64,000 nucleotides of DNA, from assembly GCA_028285345.1 (NCBI GenBank), contig JANQPT010000003.1, positions 62,001 through 126,000 on the forward strand. Reading direction: 5' to 3'. Shown here in pieces: positions 1 through 9,446 of this stretch. The position numbers and the translations under genes were made by a program. Position 1 is the stretch's first letter. The number at the start of each line of letters is the position of its first letter. Under the pieces are notes generated by a model. That model made no database searches, was not told the DNA's origin, and worked only from the letters and a program-made list of their open reading frames with translations. Source of the DNA: Planctomycetales bacterium. Lineage in GTDB: Bacteria > Planctomycetota > Planctomycetia > Planctomycetales > Planctomycetaceae.

Positions 1-1
1 G

Positions 2-406
2 TCGCGGTATCCGGTCACTCAGATGGGGCTGTTGGCGCTGGTGGAAACGCTGATCGCCGATCGCCAGCGCGACCTGTCGTCAAATCCCGCTTTCCAATGT
101 CGAATGTTCGAGAATGAAACGTGCAATGACCGTCCGTGTGTGCGATTCGTGCTCGAATATGGAAGTCCTGAGGATTCGGCCACCTATCGCAAGTCGGACT
201 TGTTCATTGACAAAGAACATGGCGTACCGCTGGAAATCTCCAATTACACGTGGCCGGAGAAGGATTGGGGCGACGATTGGGGCTGCGAGGAAATGGACGA
301 CGCCACATTGATCGAGTACTACAGCTATTGCGACCTGCGGCTGGGCGTTGAACTGGCTGACCTTGATTTCGACGGCACAAACGAAGAATATGGGTTCCGG
401 CAATAG
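2..406 (+). CDS. DUF1571-like protein, C-terminal part (5' end outside window)
   Basis: The frame is open from the first base of the window to the TAG at 404-406, so the N-terminus is missing; an internal ATG at 23 is unlikely to be the true start because coding-like sequence (SRYPVTQ) precedes it. The roughly 134 visible residues contain a short helical start, a Cys pair, a GVPLEISNYTWP stretch typical of a beta-rich periplasmic domain, and an acidic tail. This resembles the C-terminal half of DUF1571 proteins, a family common in planctomycetes whose function is not established. The family call rests on recalled motifs, so it is moderate. Confidence 0.6.
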   Translation, partial: SRYPVTQMGLLALVETLIADRQRDLSSNPAFQCRMFENETCNDRPCVRFVLEYGSPEDSATYRKSDLFIDKEHGVPLEISNYTWPEKDWGDDWGCEEMDDATLIEYYSYCDLRLGVELADLDFDGTNEEYGFRQ

Positions 407-563
407 CGGCTGGCGAATGTGCCTGCCGCCGAGTCTGGAGCCAATTGCATTCAGTGAATTCCATCCTGGTTCCCAAACTCCGGATGGGACTCACCCGTTT
501 TCGAAGCTCTGCTTTGAATCCAGTCCGCAAAATCAATCCGCGATAAGACCCAGAGGATGGGCA

Positions 564-611
564 GCGAAGCGGAGCTTCGCGATAGTGCGTTTCCAAGCTG
601 GGGCTTGGGAA
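564..611. repeat. Twin-hairpin intergenic repeat
   Basis: Two adjacent hairpins sit 40 bases before the thiolase start. The first has 7-bp arms, GCGAAGC and GCTTCGC (564-570 and 574-580), around GGA. The second pairs TTCCAAGC (591-598) with GCTTGGGAA (603-611). The pattern has the look of dispersed palindromic repeats seen in planctomycete and cyanobacterial genomes, but only one copy is in this window. It could also act on the 5' end of the thiolase transcript. The upstream 407-563 holds no gene I can support. Confidence 0.5.
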
Positions 612-652
612 CGAAACATGAATTGCTGGACATGCATGACAGGGAGGGTCCG

Positions 653-1942
653 ATGGCCAACGCCGTCATCGTTGAGGGAGTCCGCACACCGTTCGTCAAA
701 GCTGGCGGGCCGCTGACCGATGTTCCCGCTCCCGAATTGGGACGGATGGTCGTTCGGGAACTGCTGGATCGCGCGAACCTCGATCCGCATACGGTTGACG
801 AATTGATTGCCGGCAACGTCGCCTCTCCGGCAGATTCGGCCAACGTAGCCCGCGTGATCGCACTGCGGTGCGGGATGTCCCGCGCGAGCATCGCCCATAC
901 CGTCAACCGCAACTGCGCCAGCGGAATGGAGAGCGTGACCGAAGCGGTCGCCCGGGTGGAATCGGGAGCGGCACGGTGTGTGATCGCACTCGGCGTCGAT
1001 TCGATGAGCAATATCCCCGTCTTCTGGAAGAAGAAGTTCGGCGAGAAGCTGTTCGCGGTGGTCAAATCGCGGAACCTGGCGCAAAAATTGGGCGCCTTGG
1101 GAAGATTCCGCCCGTCAGATTTTCAACCGCAGGTCGGGATCGAGATGGGACTTCGCGATCCGGTCTCCGGTTTGATGATGGGCGACACCGCCGAGAAGCT
1201 GGCCCGGACTTATGACATCAGCCGTGAAGAACAGGACGAGTTCGCGCTCCGTAGCCATCTTCGCGCCGCCGACGCGTGGAAGGAGGAACGTCTGAGCGGG
1301 GAGACGATGACCGCCTATGCCGGGCGCAAATCGATGCCAGTCGAGCAGGACATCGGTCCGCGCGACAACCAGAGTCTGACGGCGCTCGCCAAATTGAAAC
1401 CGTATTTTGACCGCCGCTGGGGCACGATCACCGTTGGCAACGCCTGCCAAGTCACCGACGGGGCGGTCGCGCTGCTAATCATGGATGAGGAGACCGCCAA
1501 GATTCACGGTCTGGAGCCGCTGGGACGAATCCGCGGTTCGGCGTATGCCGGCTGTGATCCTTCGGTAATGGGTCTGGGGCCGGTCTATGCGTCTGCCAAA
1601 GCCCTCAAAGCGAGCAGCATGAAACTGAGCGAAATGGAACTTGTCGAGATCAACGAGGCCTTTGCCGCACAGGTGCTGGCCTGTCTGAAAGCGTTTGAGA
1701 ACCCGCCGGAGGACTGCGAAGCGTACGAGGATCGTACGCTGCTCGGCCCGCTCGATCCGGAAATTCTCAATGTCAACGGCGGCGCAATCGCGCTCGGGCA
1801 CCCCGTCGGGGCGACCGGGACGCGGCTGGTCCTGACTGCATTGAAAGAACTACAACGGCGAAATCAACGCATTGGTCTGGCGACGCTTTGTATCGGCGGC
1901 GGACAGGGAGCCGCAGTGATCGTGGAACGGATTGCCGCTTGA
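653..1942 (+). CDS. Thiolase (acetyl-CoA acyltransferase)
   Basis: A 429-residue thiolase that cleaves 3-ketoacyl-CoA with CoA in the last step of beta-oxidation, or condenses acetyl-CoA in the reverse direction. The nucleophile Cys is in NRNCASGMES, the NEAFAAQ motif is present, and the C-terminal GGAIALGHPVGATGTR and CIGGGQGAA motifs carry the catalytic His and second Cys. The ATG at 653 is chosen because MANAVIVEGVRTPF is the usual family N-terminus and GGGAGG lies just upstream; an earlier in-frame ATG at 557 would translate through the hairpin repeat. It is followed 54 bases later by the hydratase/dehydrogenase fusion, so the two probably form a fatty-acid degradation operon. The substrate chain length cannot be read from sequence. 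Confidence 0.93.
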   Translation: MANAVIVEGVRTPFVKAGGPLTDVPAPELGRMVVRELLDRANLDPHTVDELIAGNVASPADSANVARVIALRCGMSRASIAHTVNRNCASGMESVTEAVARVESGAARCVIALGVDSMSNIPVFWKKKFGEKLFAVVKSRNLAQKLGALGRFRPSDFQPQVGIEMGLRDPVSGLMMGDTAEKLARTYDISREEQDEFALRSHLRAADAWKEERLSGETMTAYAGRKSMPVEQDIGPRDNQSLTALAKLKPYFDRRWGTITVGNACQVTDGAVALLIMDEETAKIHGLEPLGRIRGSAYAGCDPSVMGLGPVYASAKALKASSMKLSEMELVEINEAFAAQVLACLKAFENPPEDCEAYEDRTLLGPLDPEILNVNGGAIALGHPVGATGTRLVLTALKELQRRNQRIGLATLCIGGGQGAAVIVERIAA

Positions 1943-1996
1943 TTGCGCTGGTATTCACTCAAGATCGATGAAAAATCCAACCAGGGAGGATCCCTC

Positions 1997-4153
1997 ATGC
2001 CGTTGATGTGGCACTACGGAGAACCGGTAGACGGAATCTTGCACGTACGGATCGACCGCGAGGACCGGCCGGTCAATTCGTTTTCGCGGGCCACACTCGA
2101 AGAGCTGCGCGATCTGCTGGTGCATGTCCGGAATCACGATACGATTCGCGGCGTCCTGTTTCGCAGCGGCAAGCCGGGTAACTTTATCGCTGGTGCTGAT
2201 GTGACGGAGATGAAGGATGTGGACCGCGAGGGTGCACGGGAAGTCTCGCAACTGGGTCAAAAGGTGTTCGATCAGTTGGCGGCGGCAAAAGTCCCCACGG
2301 TGGCGCTGATCTCAGGTGCGTGTTTGGGCGGCGGACTGGAATTTGCGATGGCCTGCCAGTACCGGCTGGCCGACGACCGCTCGAAAACGAAGTTGGGACT
2401 GCCGGAAGTGAAGCTCGGCTTAATTCCCGGGTGGGGCGGGACGGTCCGCTTGCCGAAACTGATGGGGTTGATCGACGCGATGCCGATGATCCTCACGGGC
2501 AAAATGCTCAACGGCTTCCAAGCCCGTTCCAAGGGGTTGGTGAACGACGTGTTGCCGCATGAGGGGCTGGAGCGGGCGGGAGTGCAGGTGCTCACGAGCG
2601 GGCTTCCGAAGATGCGCGTCCGTAAGCGTCCGCTCTGGAAGCGGCTGATGAATGGTTGGGGAGTGTTGCAGAAATACGCGATCAACCAAGCGGAAAAGCA
2701 GGTCCGCCGGACTACGCACGGCCATTACCCGGCTCCGCTTCTGGCCCTGAAGTCATTTCGGGCACAAGCGACTTCCGGAACTGATGCGGGCTATGATGTC
2801 GAAGTGGATGCGATTGCCGAGTTGAGCGGCAGCCCGGTGACGCGCGAGTTGATGCGGTTGTTCTTTCTGAGCGAAGCCGCCAAGAAACCGCCGGCCGATC
2901 TGAAAGCAGAACCGAACGCGGATGCGCTGACCGACGCCGCCGTATTGGGGGCGGGCGCGATGGGAGCGGGGATTGCACTTCTGCTTGCGCAAAAGGACGT
3001 TTGGACACGTCTAAAGGACATTAATCCCCAAATGGTGTCCGCCGGTCTGCAGACAATTCACAAGCAGCTTGATTCCTCGGTGGCTCGCAAACGGATGACT
3101 CCTTTGCAACGGACGCGGACGTTAGACCGCATTCGTCCGATCACCGATTACAGCGGCCTCAAGCGGACGAATCTGGTGATCGAGGCGATCATCGAGGATC
3201 TGGATATCAAACGGCAGGTGTTTCGCGATTTGGCGGAGGCGACGGGACCTGAGACCGTGTTGGCGACCAACACCAGTTCGTTGACCGTCTCCGAAATCGC
3301 CGAGGGCGTGCCTAGCCCGCAACGAATTGTGGGACTGCACTTCTTCAACCCGCCGCACCAAATGCCGCTGGTGGAGATCATCCGCACATCGCAGACCAGC
3401 CCGGAGGCATTGGCGACGGCGTTTGCCGCGGTGCAAAAGCTGGGCAAGACCGGCATCATCGTCGGCGATTGTGCGGGGTTCTTGGTGAATCGCATTTTGG
3501 CGCCGTATATGAATGAAGCGGGGTACTTGTTGGAGGAAGTGGCCGATCCGCTGGAGATTGATCGTGCGGCGGTTGAGTTTGGGATGCCGATGGGGCCGCT
3601 GAAACTGGCCGATCTGGTTGGCTTGGATATTGCCGCTCACGTGGCGGAGAACATGTTCGCCGCCTACGGCGATCGCATGAAACCGGCTCCGCTGTGGGAG
3701 AAGCTGGGCGAGATGCGGCAGAAGTCGGGCGGTGGAAAACGTCTTCTACAAGGCAAAGGTAAGAAGAAGCAGCTAGCACCGGACGTCACAGCGACAATCG
3801 AACAGTTACGCCGCGCCGCACCTTCGGGGATTGGCGCCGCTTTGTCGCGGCAGGATATCATTCAGCGGCTGGTTTACCCGGTGATCAACGAGGCGGCCCG
3901 CTGTCTCGAAGAGGGGATCGCCTCCTGCGCGGAAGATGTCGATTTGGCGATGGTGTTCGGCACCGGGTTTGCGCCTTTCCGGGGCGGTCCGCTGCAATAC
4001 GCCGATACGGTCGGGGCGAAACAGATTTGCGAGACGCTCGATCAGTATGCGGAATCGATGCTCCGGATGACACCGGCGGCGGCGCTCAGAACGCTCGCCG
4101 ACGACGAAGGAAAATTCCACGACGAGAGTTCGGCCGCGTTGCCTGCTGCGTAG
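1997..4153 (+). CDS. Enoyl-CoA hydratase / 3-hydroxyacyl-CoA dehydrogenase fusion (FadJ/FadB type)
   Basis: A 718-residue bifunctional beta-oxidation protein. The N-terminal crotonase domain (about 1-190) has the oxyanion segment FIAGADVTEM, the ACLGGGLEFAMAC motif and LPEVKLGLIPGWGGT with both catalytic Glu positions. The dehydrogenase domain starts near residue 310 with the NAD loop VLGAGAMGAGIA, then NTSSLTVSEI and the catalytic LHFFNPPHQMPLVEI, followed by two C-terminal HCDH helical domains. The ATG at 1997 follows AGGGAGGATCC, whereas the alternative TTG at 1943 abuts the thiolase stop. With the thiolase it would carry out three of the four beta-oxidation steps. Confidence 0.92.
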   Translation: MPLMWHYGEPVDGILHVRIDREDRPVNSFSRATLEELRDLLVHVRNHDTIRGVLFRSGKPGNFIAGADVTEMKDVDREGAREVSQLGQKVFDQLAAAKVPTVALISGACLGGGLEFAMACQYRLADDRSKTKLGLPEVKLGLIPGWGGTVRLPKLMGLIDAMPMILTGKMLNGFQARSKGLVNDVLPHEGLERAGVQVLTSGLPKMRVRKRPLWKRLMNGWGVLQKYAINQAEKQVRRTTHGHYPAPLLALKSFRAQATSGTDAGYDVEVDAIAELSGSPVTRELMRLFFLSEAAKKPPADLKAEPNADALTDAAVLGAGAMGAGIALLLAQKDVWTRLKDINPQMVSAGLQTIHKQLDSSVARKRMTPLQRTRTLDRIRPITDYSGLKRTNLVIEAIIEDLDIKRQVFRDLAEATGPETVLATNTSSLTVSEIAEGVPSPQRIVGLHFFNPPHQMPLVEIIRTSQTSPEALATAFAAVQKLGKTGIIVGDCAGFLVNRILAPYMNEAGYLLEEVADPLEIDRAAVEFGMPMGPLKLADLVGLDIAAHVAENMFAAYGDRMKPAPLWEKLGEMRQKSGGGKRLLQGKGKKKQLAPDVTATIEQLRRAAPSGIGAALSRQDIIQRLVYPVINEAARCLEEGIASCAEDVDLAMVFGTGFAPFRGGPLQYADTVGAKQICETLDQYAESMLRMTPAAALRTLADDEGKFHDESSAALPAA

Positions 4154-4184
4154 TGGCGGCCGAAAGAGTCCGCGCGTCGGGATC

Positions 4185-4829
4185 TCAGTCGAGGGGGGAC
4201 GGCGCAAGATTGCTCAACTCTAGCCCGCGCTTTTGCAGGTGAATGACCAATGACTCCGTCTCGGTGAATTGTTCCGCCTGGAATCCATGGCGGCGGGCGG
4301 CCAAGATGTTGTCTTCGATATCGTCGGTAAAGAAGCATTCCTCGGGCGCGCACTCGATTTTGGCAAGTGCGGCCGCAAAGATGGCGTCATCCGGTTTGAC
4401 GGCGCCGACTTCGTAGGAGAGCACGTAGTCGTCGAAGTCATCGAGGACGCCGAAGTTCTCCCGCACGAACCGAACGTGTGGTGCGCTGGTGTTTGAGAGC
4501 AATACCAAGCGGAAGCCCGCGGTCTTTAAAGAGCTGAGGACAGGCACGATTGAGGTATTGAGCGCAAAGATATCGGAACCTGCGCGATAGAGTTCGTCCC
4601 GGTCCAGGGTCTGTCCGACCTGCCGCTGCAACTCCGATTGAAACTGCTCTTCGGTGATTTGTCCCCGCTCGAACTGGAACTGCAAGTCCGAATCGATCAG
4701 CAGGCGGCGGATTTCGGGGCCTGATTTGGCGCACAATTCGCCGATTTGTGCGCACATGCGGTCGTGGCAGAAGTGGACAAGGACATTGCCCATATCGAAG
4801 AGAAGCGTGCGTATCATTCTCGAATCCAT
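4185..4829 (-). CDS. HAD-family hydrolase (subfamily IA)
   Basis: A 214-residue haloacid-dehalogenase-like phosphatase. Motif I is FDMGNV near the N-terminus, where the first Asp is the nucleophile but the usual second Asp (DxD) is Asn. Motif II is VLLSNTS, and motif III is the VKPDDAIF Lys with the acidic FFTDDIEDNI motif IV. The helical cap lies between motifs I and II, as in the YihX/epoxide-hydrolase-N-like group. An ATG at 4817 (MIRTLLFD) is an equally good start. The gene converges on the fatty-acid operon, with 31 bases between stops. The substrate is unknown. Confidence 0.85.
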   Translation of the reverse strand: MDSRMIRTLLFDMGNVLVHFCHDRMCAQIGELCAKSGPEIRRLLIDSDLQFQFERGQITEEQFQSELQRQVGQTLDRDELYRAGSDIFALNTSIVPVLSSLKTAGFRLVLLSNTSAPHVRFVRENFGVLDDFDDYVLSYEVGAVKPDDAIFAAALAKIECAPEECFFTDDIEDNILAARRHGFQAEQFTETESLVIHLQKRGLELSNLAPSPLD

Positions 4830-4943
4830 TCCTGGGACTGGTTAAGAATCTGCATGCTCAGGCGAGCCGGAAGAAGTGAGTGATCACACGATCGGCCCAT
4901 TGACGATCAGAGTTGGATTTGTCATAACGTGACATAACAAATG

Positions 4944-4960
4944 ATTTGCGCGGCGCAAAT
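4944..4960. promoter_or_regulatory. Perfect inverted repeat in the 4830-5137 intergenic region
   Basis: The 308-base gap between the divergent HAD and ACT genes contains no gene I can support. Its one striking structure is a perfect palindrome with 8-bp arms ATTTGCGC and GCGCAAAT around a single G. Just upstream is a direct near-repeat of CATAAC (4923-4928 and 4933-4938). A dimeric repressor site for the ACT gene is possible; no convincing promoter pair was found. Confidence 0.3.
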
Positions 4961-5137
4961 AGAGATTCCGCCGACGGGGCAATTGCGCAGGGCGATTAAG
5001 GACAAGAACATCGACTTCGCGAGTCCTCATCCGCCTTCAGCAGACAGACGGCTGCAAAGGCTGCCTCGTGCGACTCTTGGTTTGCGAGAGACGTCCTGCG
5101 GCGAGCGCCAGGCCGCCATTGTAGGGAGAACCTGCCG

Positions 5138-5641
5138 ATGAGTTTCGGCGCAGACGACGTGATGGACCCCCTCACGATGCGCGGCCGCGACTGGCCCTGT
5201 TTGAGACAGTTCTGTGTTTTTCTGGAGAATCGCGTCGGGGCCTTGCATGACCTGCTGCGGCGGTTTGAGGGGCATGATATTCGCGTGATCGCATTGAGCA
5301 TCGCCAACTCCGTCGATTGCGCGATTGTCAGACTGATGCTCAGTAACACCGACCGTGGACGCGAGATTCTCGACTTGTCCGGACTGGCGTACTCAGAATC
5401 TGATCTGGTCGGCGTCGAACTTCCGGAGAGTTCGCAGCCGCACGTCGAGATTTGTATCGCCCTGCTGCAGGCAGAATTGAACGTGCATTACACCTATCCA
5501 CTGCTCTTTCGCCGGCATGGCCGCGGAGCGATTGCCCTGTACGTCGACGACGTCGACTTGGCGATGAAGACCTTGCAAGACAAGGGACTCAGGTTGATTT
5601 CTGAGCGGGATCTTTGGGACCAAGATGATGAGTTGTTTTGA
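5138..5641 (+). CDS. Tandem ACT-domain protein
   Basis: A 167-residue protein that appears to contain two ACT-like modules and nothing else. The first, about residues 20-85, has the typical LENRVGALHDLLRRFEGHDI start (strand, helix with the Gly-Ala ligand turn) and the second is about residues 98-160. ACT domains bind small ligands, usually amino acids, and a stand-alone pair suggests a regulatory subunit or sensor. It is not a typical acetolactate synthase small subunit, since no large subunit lies nearby. The ATG at 5138 is the only sensible start. Confidence 0.75.
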   Translation: MSFGADDVMDPLTMRGRDWPCLRQFCVFLENRVGALHDLLRRFEGHDIRVIALSIANSVDCAIVRLMLSNTDRGREILDLSGLAYSESDLVGVELPESSQPHVEICIALLQAELNVHYTYPLLFRRHGRGAIALYVDDVDLAMKTLQDKGLRLISERDLWDQDDELF

Positions 5642-5779
5642 TCCCTGACGACTCTCACGCCTCAGCAATCAGCGCTCAACAGGACAAGTTGTTTCAACAC
5701 CCTCTGACGTATCGCGACGTCACGCTCGTCCGGCCGACCGGGCACCCTACTCCAGTGCAACCTTTGACGGAGGAACTCA

Positions 5780-6733
5780 GTGGACTTTCAGACAACAGGA
5801 CTGCCCGTCGACTTTATCGAAGCGGGCGGCAATGTGAGTGCGGCCGCCAATGTCGCGTTTCTGGAAGGGCCGGCCGCCTCGGCTGAGGGGTTGGTCTATT
5901 TTTCGGACATCGCCAACAGCCGCATCATGGTGCTCGAAATTGAATCGGGTGACTGCCAGATCTGGAAAACCGCCAGCGGCTGCGCAAATGGTCTGCTGTT
6001 CGACGCCGACGGCCGGCTGCTCGTCTGCGAGGGGGACAATTGGCCGCCACATACCGGCAATCGTTGCGTCTCACGGATCGACGTCAAGACGGGACGACGG
6101 GAGGTTCTCTCTGAACGTTATGAGGGTGCCCGGCACAATGCGCCCAATGATATCGCCGCCCGTAAGAACGGACAGATATTCTTCACCGACCCCTGCTACG
6201 GCGACCGCAGTCAGATGGAATTGGATCATGACTCGGTGTATCGGATTGACACGAACGAAATCGTGACGCGGATCATCACACAGCCGGAGATTCAACGTCC
6301 TAATGGAATTGCGCTGTCACCGGACGAGAAGACGCTTTACCTTGTTGACAGTTGCCCGATCGTGGGCGGCAATCGCAAGATCTGGGCTTTCGACCTTTCC
6401 GACGACGGACAGGTCGGCAATCAGCGCTGCGTCGTCGACTTCGCCCCCGGCCGCGGGGGAGACGGCATGGCGGTCGACGTCGAAGGCAACCTCTATATTG
6501 CCGCGGGCATCGCCCGCCCGCGCGGCGAACATGAAACGACCGATGTGCCGCCCGGCATTTGGATCTTCACTCCGAAGGGTGAGATGCAAGGCCGCATTCC
6601 CATTCCGGAAGATGTGCTCACCAATGTGACATTCGGCGGCGACGATTTGCGTACGCTGTTCATCGCGGCTGGAAAAACGCTATTTCAGACTCGCATGAAG
6701 ACCCCCGGATATCTTGTGCACCGGAGTCCGTAG
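5780..6733 (+). CDS. SMP-30/gluconolactonase-family lactonase
   Basis: A 317-residue six-bladed beta-propeller of the SMP-30/gluconolactonase/LRE family, which opens sugar lactones with a bound divalent metal. Visible family motifs are EGPAASAEGLVYFSDI (metal-ligand Glu), HNAPNDIAARKNGQIFFTDP (ligand Asn) and RPNGIALSPDEKTLYLVDS (ligand Asn/Asp). The start is GTG at 5780, preceded by GGAGGAA eight bases upstream. No signal peptide is visible, so the protein is probably cytoplasmic. The neighbouring amidohydrolase and sugar ABC importer suggest use of a sugar acid or lactone. Confidence 0.88.
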   Translation: MDFQTTGLPVDFIEAGGNVSAAANVAFLEGPAASAEGLVYFSDIANSRIMVLEIESGDCQIWKTASGCANGLLFDADGRLLVCEGDNWPPHTGNRCVSRIDVKTGRREVLSERYEGARHNAPNDIAARKNGQIFFTDPCYGDRSQMELDHDSVYRIDTNEIVTRIITQPEIQRPNGIALSPDEKTLYLVDSCPIVGGNRKIWAFDLSDDGQVGNQRCVVDFAPGRGGDGMAVDVEGNLYIAAGIARPRGEHETTDVPPGIWIFTPKGEMQGRIPIPEDVLTNVTFGGDDLRTLFIAAGKTLFQTRMKTPGYLVHRSP

Positions 6734-6758
6734 CGGAAAGTCGAACCTGACAAACTGC

Positions 6759-6829
6759 GTGCCACTGGCTTCGCCAGTCCGAAGAACGTGGTTCAGACAT
6801 TTGTTTTGCACTGGCAGAGCCAGTGGCAC
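6759..6829. repeat. Cloverleaf palindromic repeat
   Basis: An outer perfect 11-bp inverted repeat (GTGCCACTGGC at 6759-6769, GCCAGTGGCAC at 6819-6829) encloses two small hairpins: ACTGGC-TTC-GCCAGT (6764-6778) and ACTGGC-AGA-GCCAGT (6810-6824). Arms are shared between the outer and inner structures, so two alternative folds exist. It lies between the lactonase and amidohydrolase genes. Only this copy is in the window; it looks like a dispersed repeat family. Confidence 0.6.
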
Positions 6830-6884
6830 ACAATCGTAATATCAAGCCGGCACAACGCAGCACTCAACAAGAGGTTCGATCGCA

Positions 6885-7853
6885 ATGCATCAACATGACC
6901 AGCAGACGAGTCGCCGTTCGTTTTTGAAGACCACCGCAGCAGCAGCAGCAGCCGTCGCGGCGACCGGGCTGCCAAGTTCTGCGCGAGCGGCGGGCAAGTC
7001 GCCGATCGTCGACACGCACATGCACGTTTGGGCCGCGGATTTGAAGAAGTATCCGTTCGCGCGCAAGATGAAGCCGCCGAAGATCCCGGCGACGGTGGAG
7101 TTGCTCAACGAAGAGATGGACCAGTTCGGCATCGACTACTGCGTGCTGGTGCAGGTGATCTATCACGGCTGGGACAACCGGTACGTGGCGGAGTGCATCA
7201 AGCGGTTTCCCAAGCGGTTTCGCGGCCATGGGCTGATCGACCCTGAAGATCCGCAGGTCGCGCAGAAACTGGAGTACTGGATGCGGGAGCACAATTTCGC
7301 CGGCATGCGGTTCAGTCCGATTTACTACCAGGGCAAGGACGACTGGCTCACCTCTAAAGCCCACAATCAATTGTGGGAAAAAGCGGCCGAGTTGGGAGCC
7401 GTATTCAACATGTTCATTGCTAGCGGGCAGTTGCCCAAGCTGGAGACGATGATCGCCCGCCACCCGACCGTGCCAGTGGTGATCGACCATCTGGCGAACA
7501 TCAAACTGAGCGAACCTGATCCTCAGACCGAATTTCAAAAGTTGTTGAGATTGGCCAAATACCCGAACGTTTATTGTAAGGTCTCGGAGCTTAGCGCCCG
7601 TTCGTTAACCAGGAAGCATCCCTACAACGATATGTGGCCCTATGTGCGGCGGATGTACGATGCGTTCGGCGCTGACCATCTGATGTGGGGGACGGGCTTT
7701 CCCGGCGCAACGCGCGCCCAAGACCGCCGGCCGCCGTTGGAAGAGGAACTGGCACTGATTCAAGAAGACATTCCATTCTTTAGCGATGAGGATCGCCAAA
7801 AAATCTTGGGACGGACGGCCGCAAAATTGTGGAAGTTTGGTGAGCAGAGTTAG
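6885..7853 (+). CDS. Tat-exported amidohydrolase (TIM-barrel, amidohydrolase-2 type)
   Basis: A 322-residue metal-dependent hydrolase of the amidohydrolase-2 group (fuconolactonase/aminocarboxymuconate decarboxylase-like). The N-terminus has a twin-arginine signal SRRSFLKT followed by an Ala-rich stretch ending in ARA, implying folded export to the periplasm. The mature part opens with VDTHMHVW (metal-binding HxH). Further candidate ligand residues are HG in FRGHGLID, His in VVIDHLAN and Asp/Glu late in the barrel (MWGTGFPG). Together with the upstream SMP-30 protein it suggests hydrolysis of a lactone or sugar derivative; the exact substrate is not identifiable. Confidence 0.85.
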   Translation: MHQHDQQTSRRSFLKTTAAAAAAVAATGLPSSARAAGKSPIVDTHMHVWAADLKKYPFARKMKPPKIPATVELLNEEMDQFGIDYCVLVQVIYHGWDNRYVAECIKRFPKRFRGHGLIDPEDPQVAQKLEYWMREHNFAGMRFSPIYYQGKDDWLTSKAHNQLWEKAAELGAVFNMFIASGQLPKLETMIARHPTVPVVIDHLANIKLSEPDPQTEFQKLLRLAKYPNVYCKVSELSARSLTRKHPYNDMWPYVRRMYDAFGADHLMWGTGFPGATRAQDRRPPLEEELALIQEDIPFFSDEDRQKILGRTAAKLWKFGEQS

Positions 7854-7943
7854 AATTCATTTCACGGCCGTTTTGACCAACGACACCGGTGCCTGCCGCT
7901 CAACGCGCAGGCGCTTGGCTTACTTCTGCTGAGTCTGCCCACG

Positions 7944-9446
7944 ATGCCGCCGCCTTTGTTACGTCTTTCGGATATCTCCAAGTCGTTCGGCGGAGTCGAA
8001 GCGCTCAAACCGTTTTCACTTGAGCTTGAAGCGGGGACCGTGCTGGGTCTGGTGGGAGAAAACGGCGCCGGGAAATCGACGTTGATCAAGCTGCTGAGCG
8101 GCCTGCATCGGCCCGACGGAGGGCAGATCGCTTTGGCGGGGCGTCCCTGTTCCTTTGGTTCACCCAAAGAGGCGCTTGACGCGGGTATTGCCACGATTCA
8201 ACAGGAGTTGGAATACGCGTCGCACTTAACGGTCGCGGAGAATCTGTTGCTGGGAGAAACGTGGCCGCGAACGTTTTTCGGCGGCGTCAATTGGCGTTCA
8301 CTGTACGCAGAGGCTGAGCAACGGCTCCGCGATTTTGGCATTGAACTGCCGGTCAGAAGCTTAATGAGCCGGCTGACCGCTGCGGAGAAACAGGAAGTCG
8401 CGATTGCCGGAGCACTCGCGCGCCGGGCACGGTTATTAATCCTCGATGAGCCGACGGCCAGTTTGAGCGAGCCGGAAGTCGCCCGCCTGCTGACTCATCT
8501 CAAGCGGCTGCGCGATCAGGGAGTCACCTTAATCTACGTCTCGCACCGTCTGGATGAGATTTTCGAGATTACGGATCGCATCGCCGTGCTCCGCGATGGA
8601 GAGTTGGTCGCGACGCATGAAACCAAGCAGGTCTCAGCGGGTCAAATCGTGCACGACATGGTCGGCCGGCCGCTGGAGCAGGTTTATCCGCGGACGCGGA
8701 GCGGTCAAACGGGTGAGGTCTTGCTGCAGTTGGACGGACTGACACGTGCCGGGATGTTTGAGGACGTCAGCTTGTCTGTGCGGGCGGGCGAAATTGTCGG
8801 CTTGGCCGGGCTGGTGGGTGCTGGACGTTCGGAATTGGCCCGCGCGGTCTACGGGCTGTATGCCACTGACCGGGGGACGGTCAGAATCTGCGGCCGTCAA
8901 TGGCCTTTATCGGGACCGGACCGGGCGCTGAGGAGAGGTTTGGTGTACATCCCGGAAGAACGAAAGCGTCAAGGGTTGGTTCTGGACCATAGTTTGGGAT
9001 CCTCGCTTAGTATCGGCCTGCGGGATTCCCTCTCGCGATTGGGCGTGATCCGGCCGCGGCGGGAACAGGTGAAGGTTCAGGAGATGATTTCGCGGTACGA
9101 CATCCGCGCCACGGGCCCGGAACAGCTGATCGGCACGCTCAGCGGGGGCAATCAGCAGAAAGCACTCTTGGCGCGGTGGTTGGAACGCGATCCGCAGGTG
9201 ATTATTCTCGATGAACCGACGCGCGGTGTCGATGTGGGGGCCAAGGCGGAAATCCACGCCGTGATCGACCGGCTGGCAGCGGCCGGAAAGGCGGTGCTGT
9301 TCATCTCGAGCGATCTGCCGGAAGTGCTGGGGATGAGCGACCGGGTGTTGGTCATGAATCGCGGCACGATTGAGACCGAACTTCGCGGTGAGAGGATGAC
9401 CGAACACAACGTGATGCTCGCGGCGTCGGGGCTGGATATCGAATGA
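7944..9446 (+). CDS. Sugar ABC importer, duplicated ATP-binding subunit (RbsA/MglA type)
   Basis: A 500-residue double-ATPase subunit of a carbohydrate uptake (CUT2) ABC transporter. The first half has Walker A GENGAGKST, signature LTAAEKQEVAIAG and Walker B LLILDEPTAS. The second half has the family's degenerate Walker A GLVGAGRSEL, signature LSGGNQQKALLARW and Walker B VIILDEPTRGVDVG. The gene starts 90 bases after the amidohydrolase and its last four bases overlap the first permease (ATGA), so translation is probably coupled. Confidence 0.93.
   Translation: MPPPLLRLSDISKSFGGVEALKPFSLELEAGTVLGLVGENGAGKSTLIKLLSGLHRPDGGQIALAGRPCSFGSPKEALDAGIATIQQELEYASHLTVAENLLLGETWPRTFFGGVNWRSLYAEAEQRLRDFGIELPVRSLMSRLTAAEKQEVAIAGALARRARLLILDEPTASLSEPEVARLLTHLKRLRDQGVTLIYVSHRLDEIFEITDRIAVLRDGELVATHETKQVSAGQIVHDMVGRPLEQVYPRTRSGQTGEVLLQLDGLTRAGMFEDVSLSVRAGEIVGLAGLVGAGRSELARAVYGLYATDRGTVRICGRQWPLSGPDRALRRGLVYIPEERKRQGLVLDHSLGSSLSIGLRDSLSRLGVIRPRREQVKVQEMISRYDIRATGPEQLIGTLSGGNQQKALLARWLERDPQVIILDEPTRGVDVGAKAEIHAVIDRLAAAGKAVLFISSDLPEVLGMSDRVLVMNRGTIETELRGERMTEHNVMLAASGLDIE

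Noticed and set aside
4913-4940. Promoter for the ACT gene formed by TTGGAT and a TAACAA box
   Set aside because: The -10 matches the consensus in only three of six positions and spacing is not ideal; the palindrome nearby is the only signal kept.
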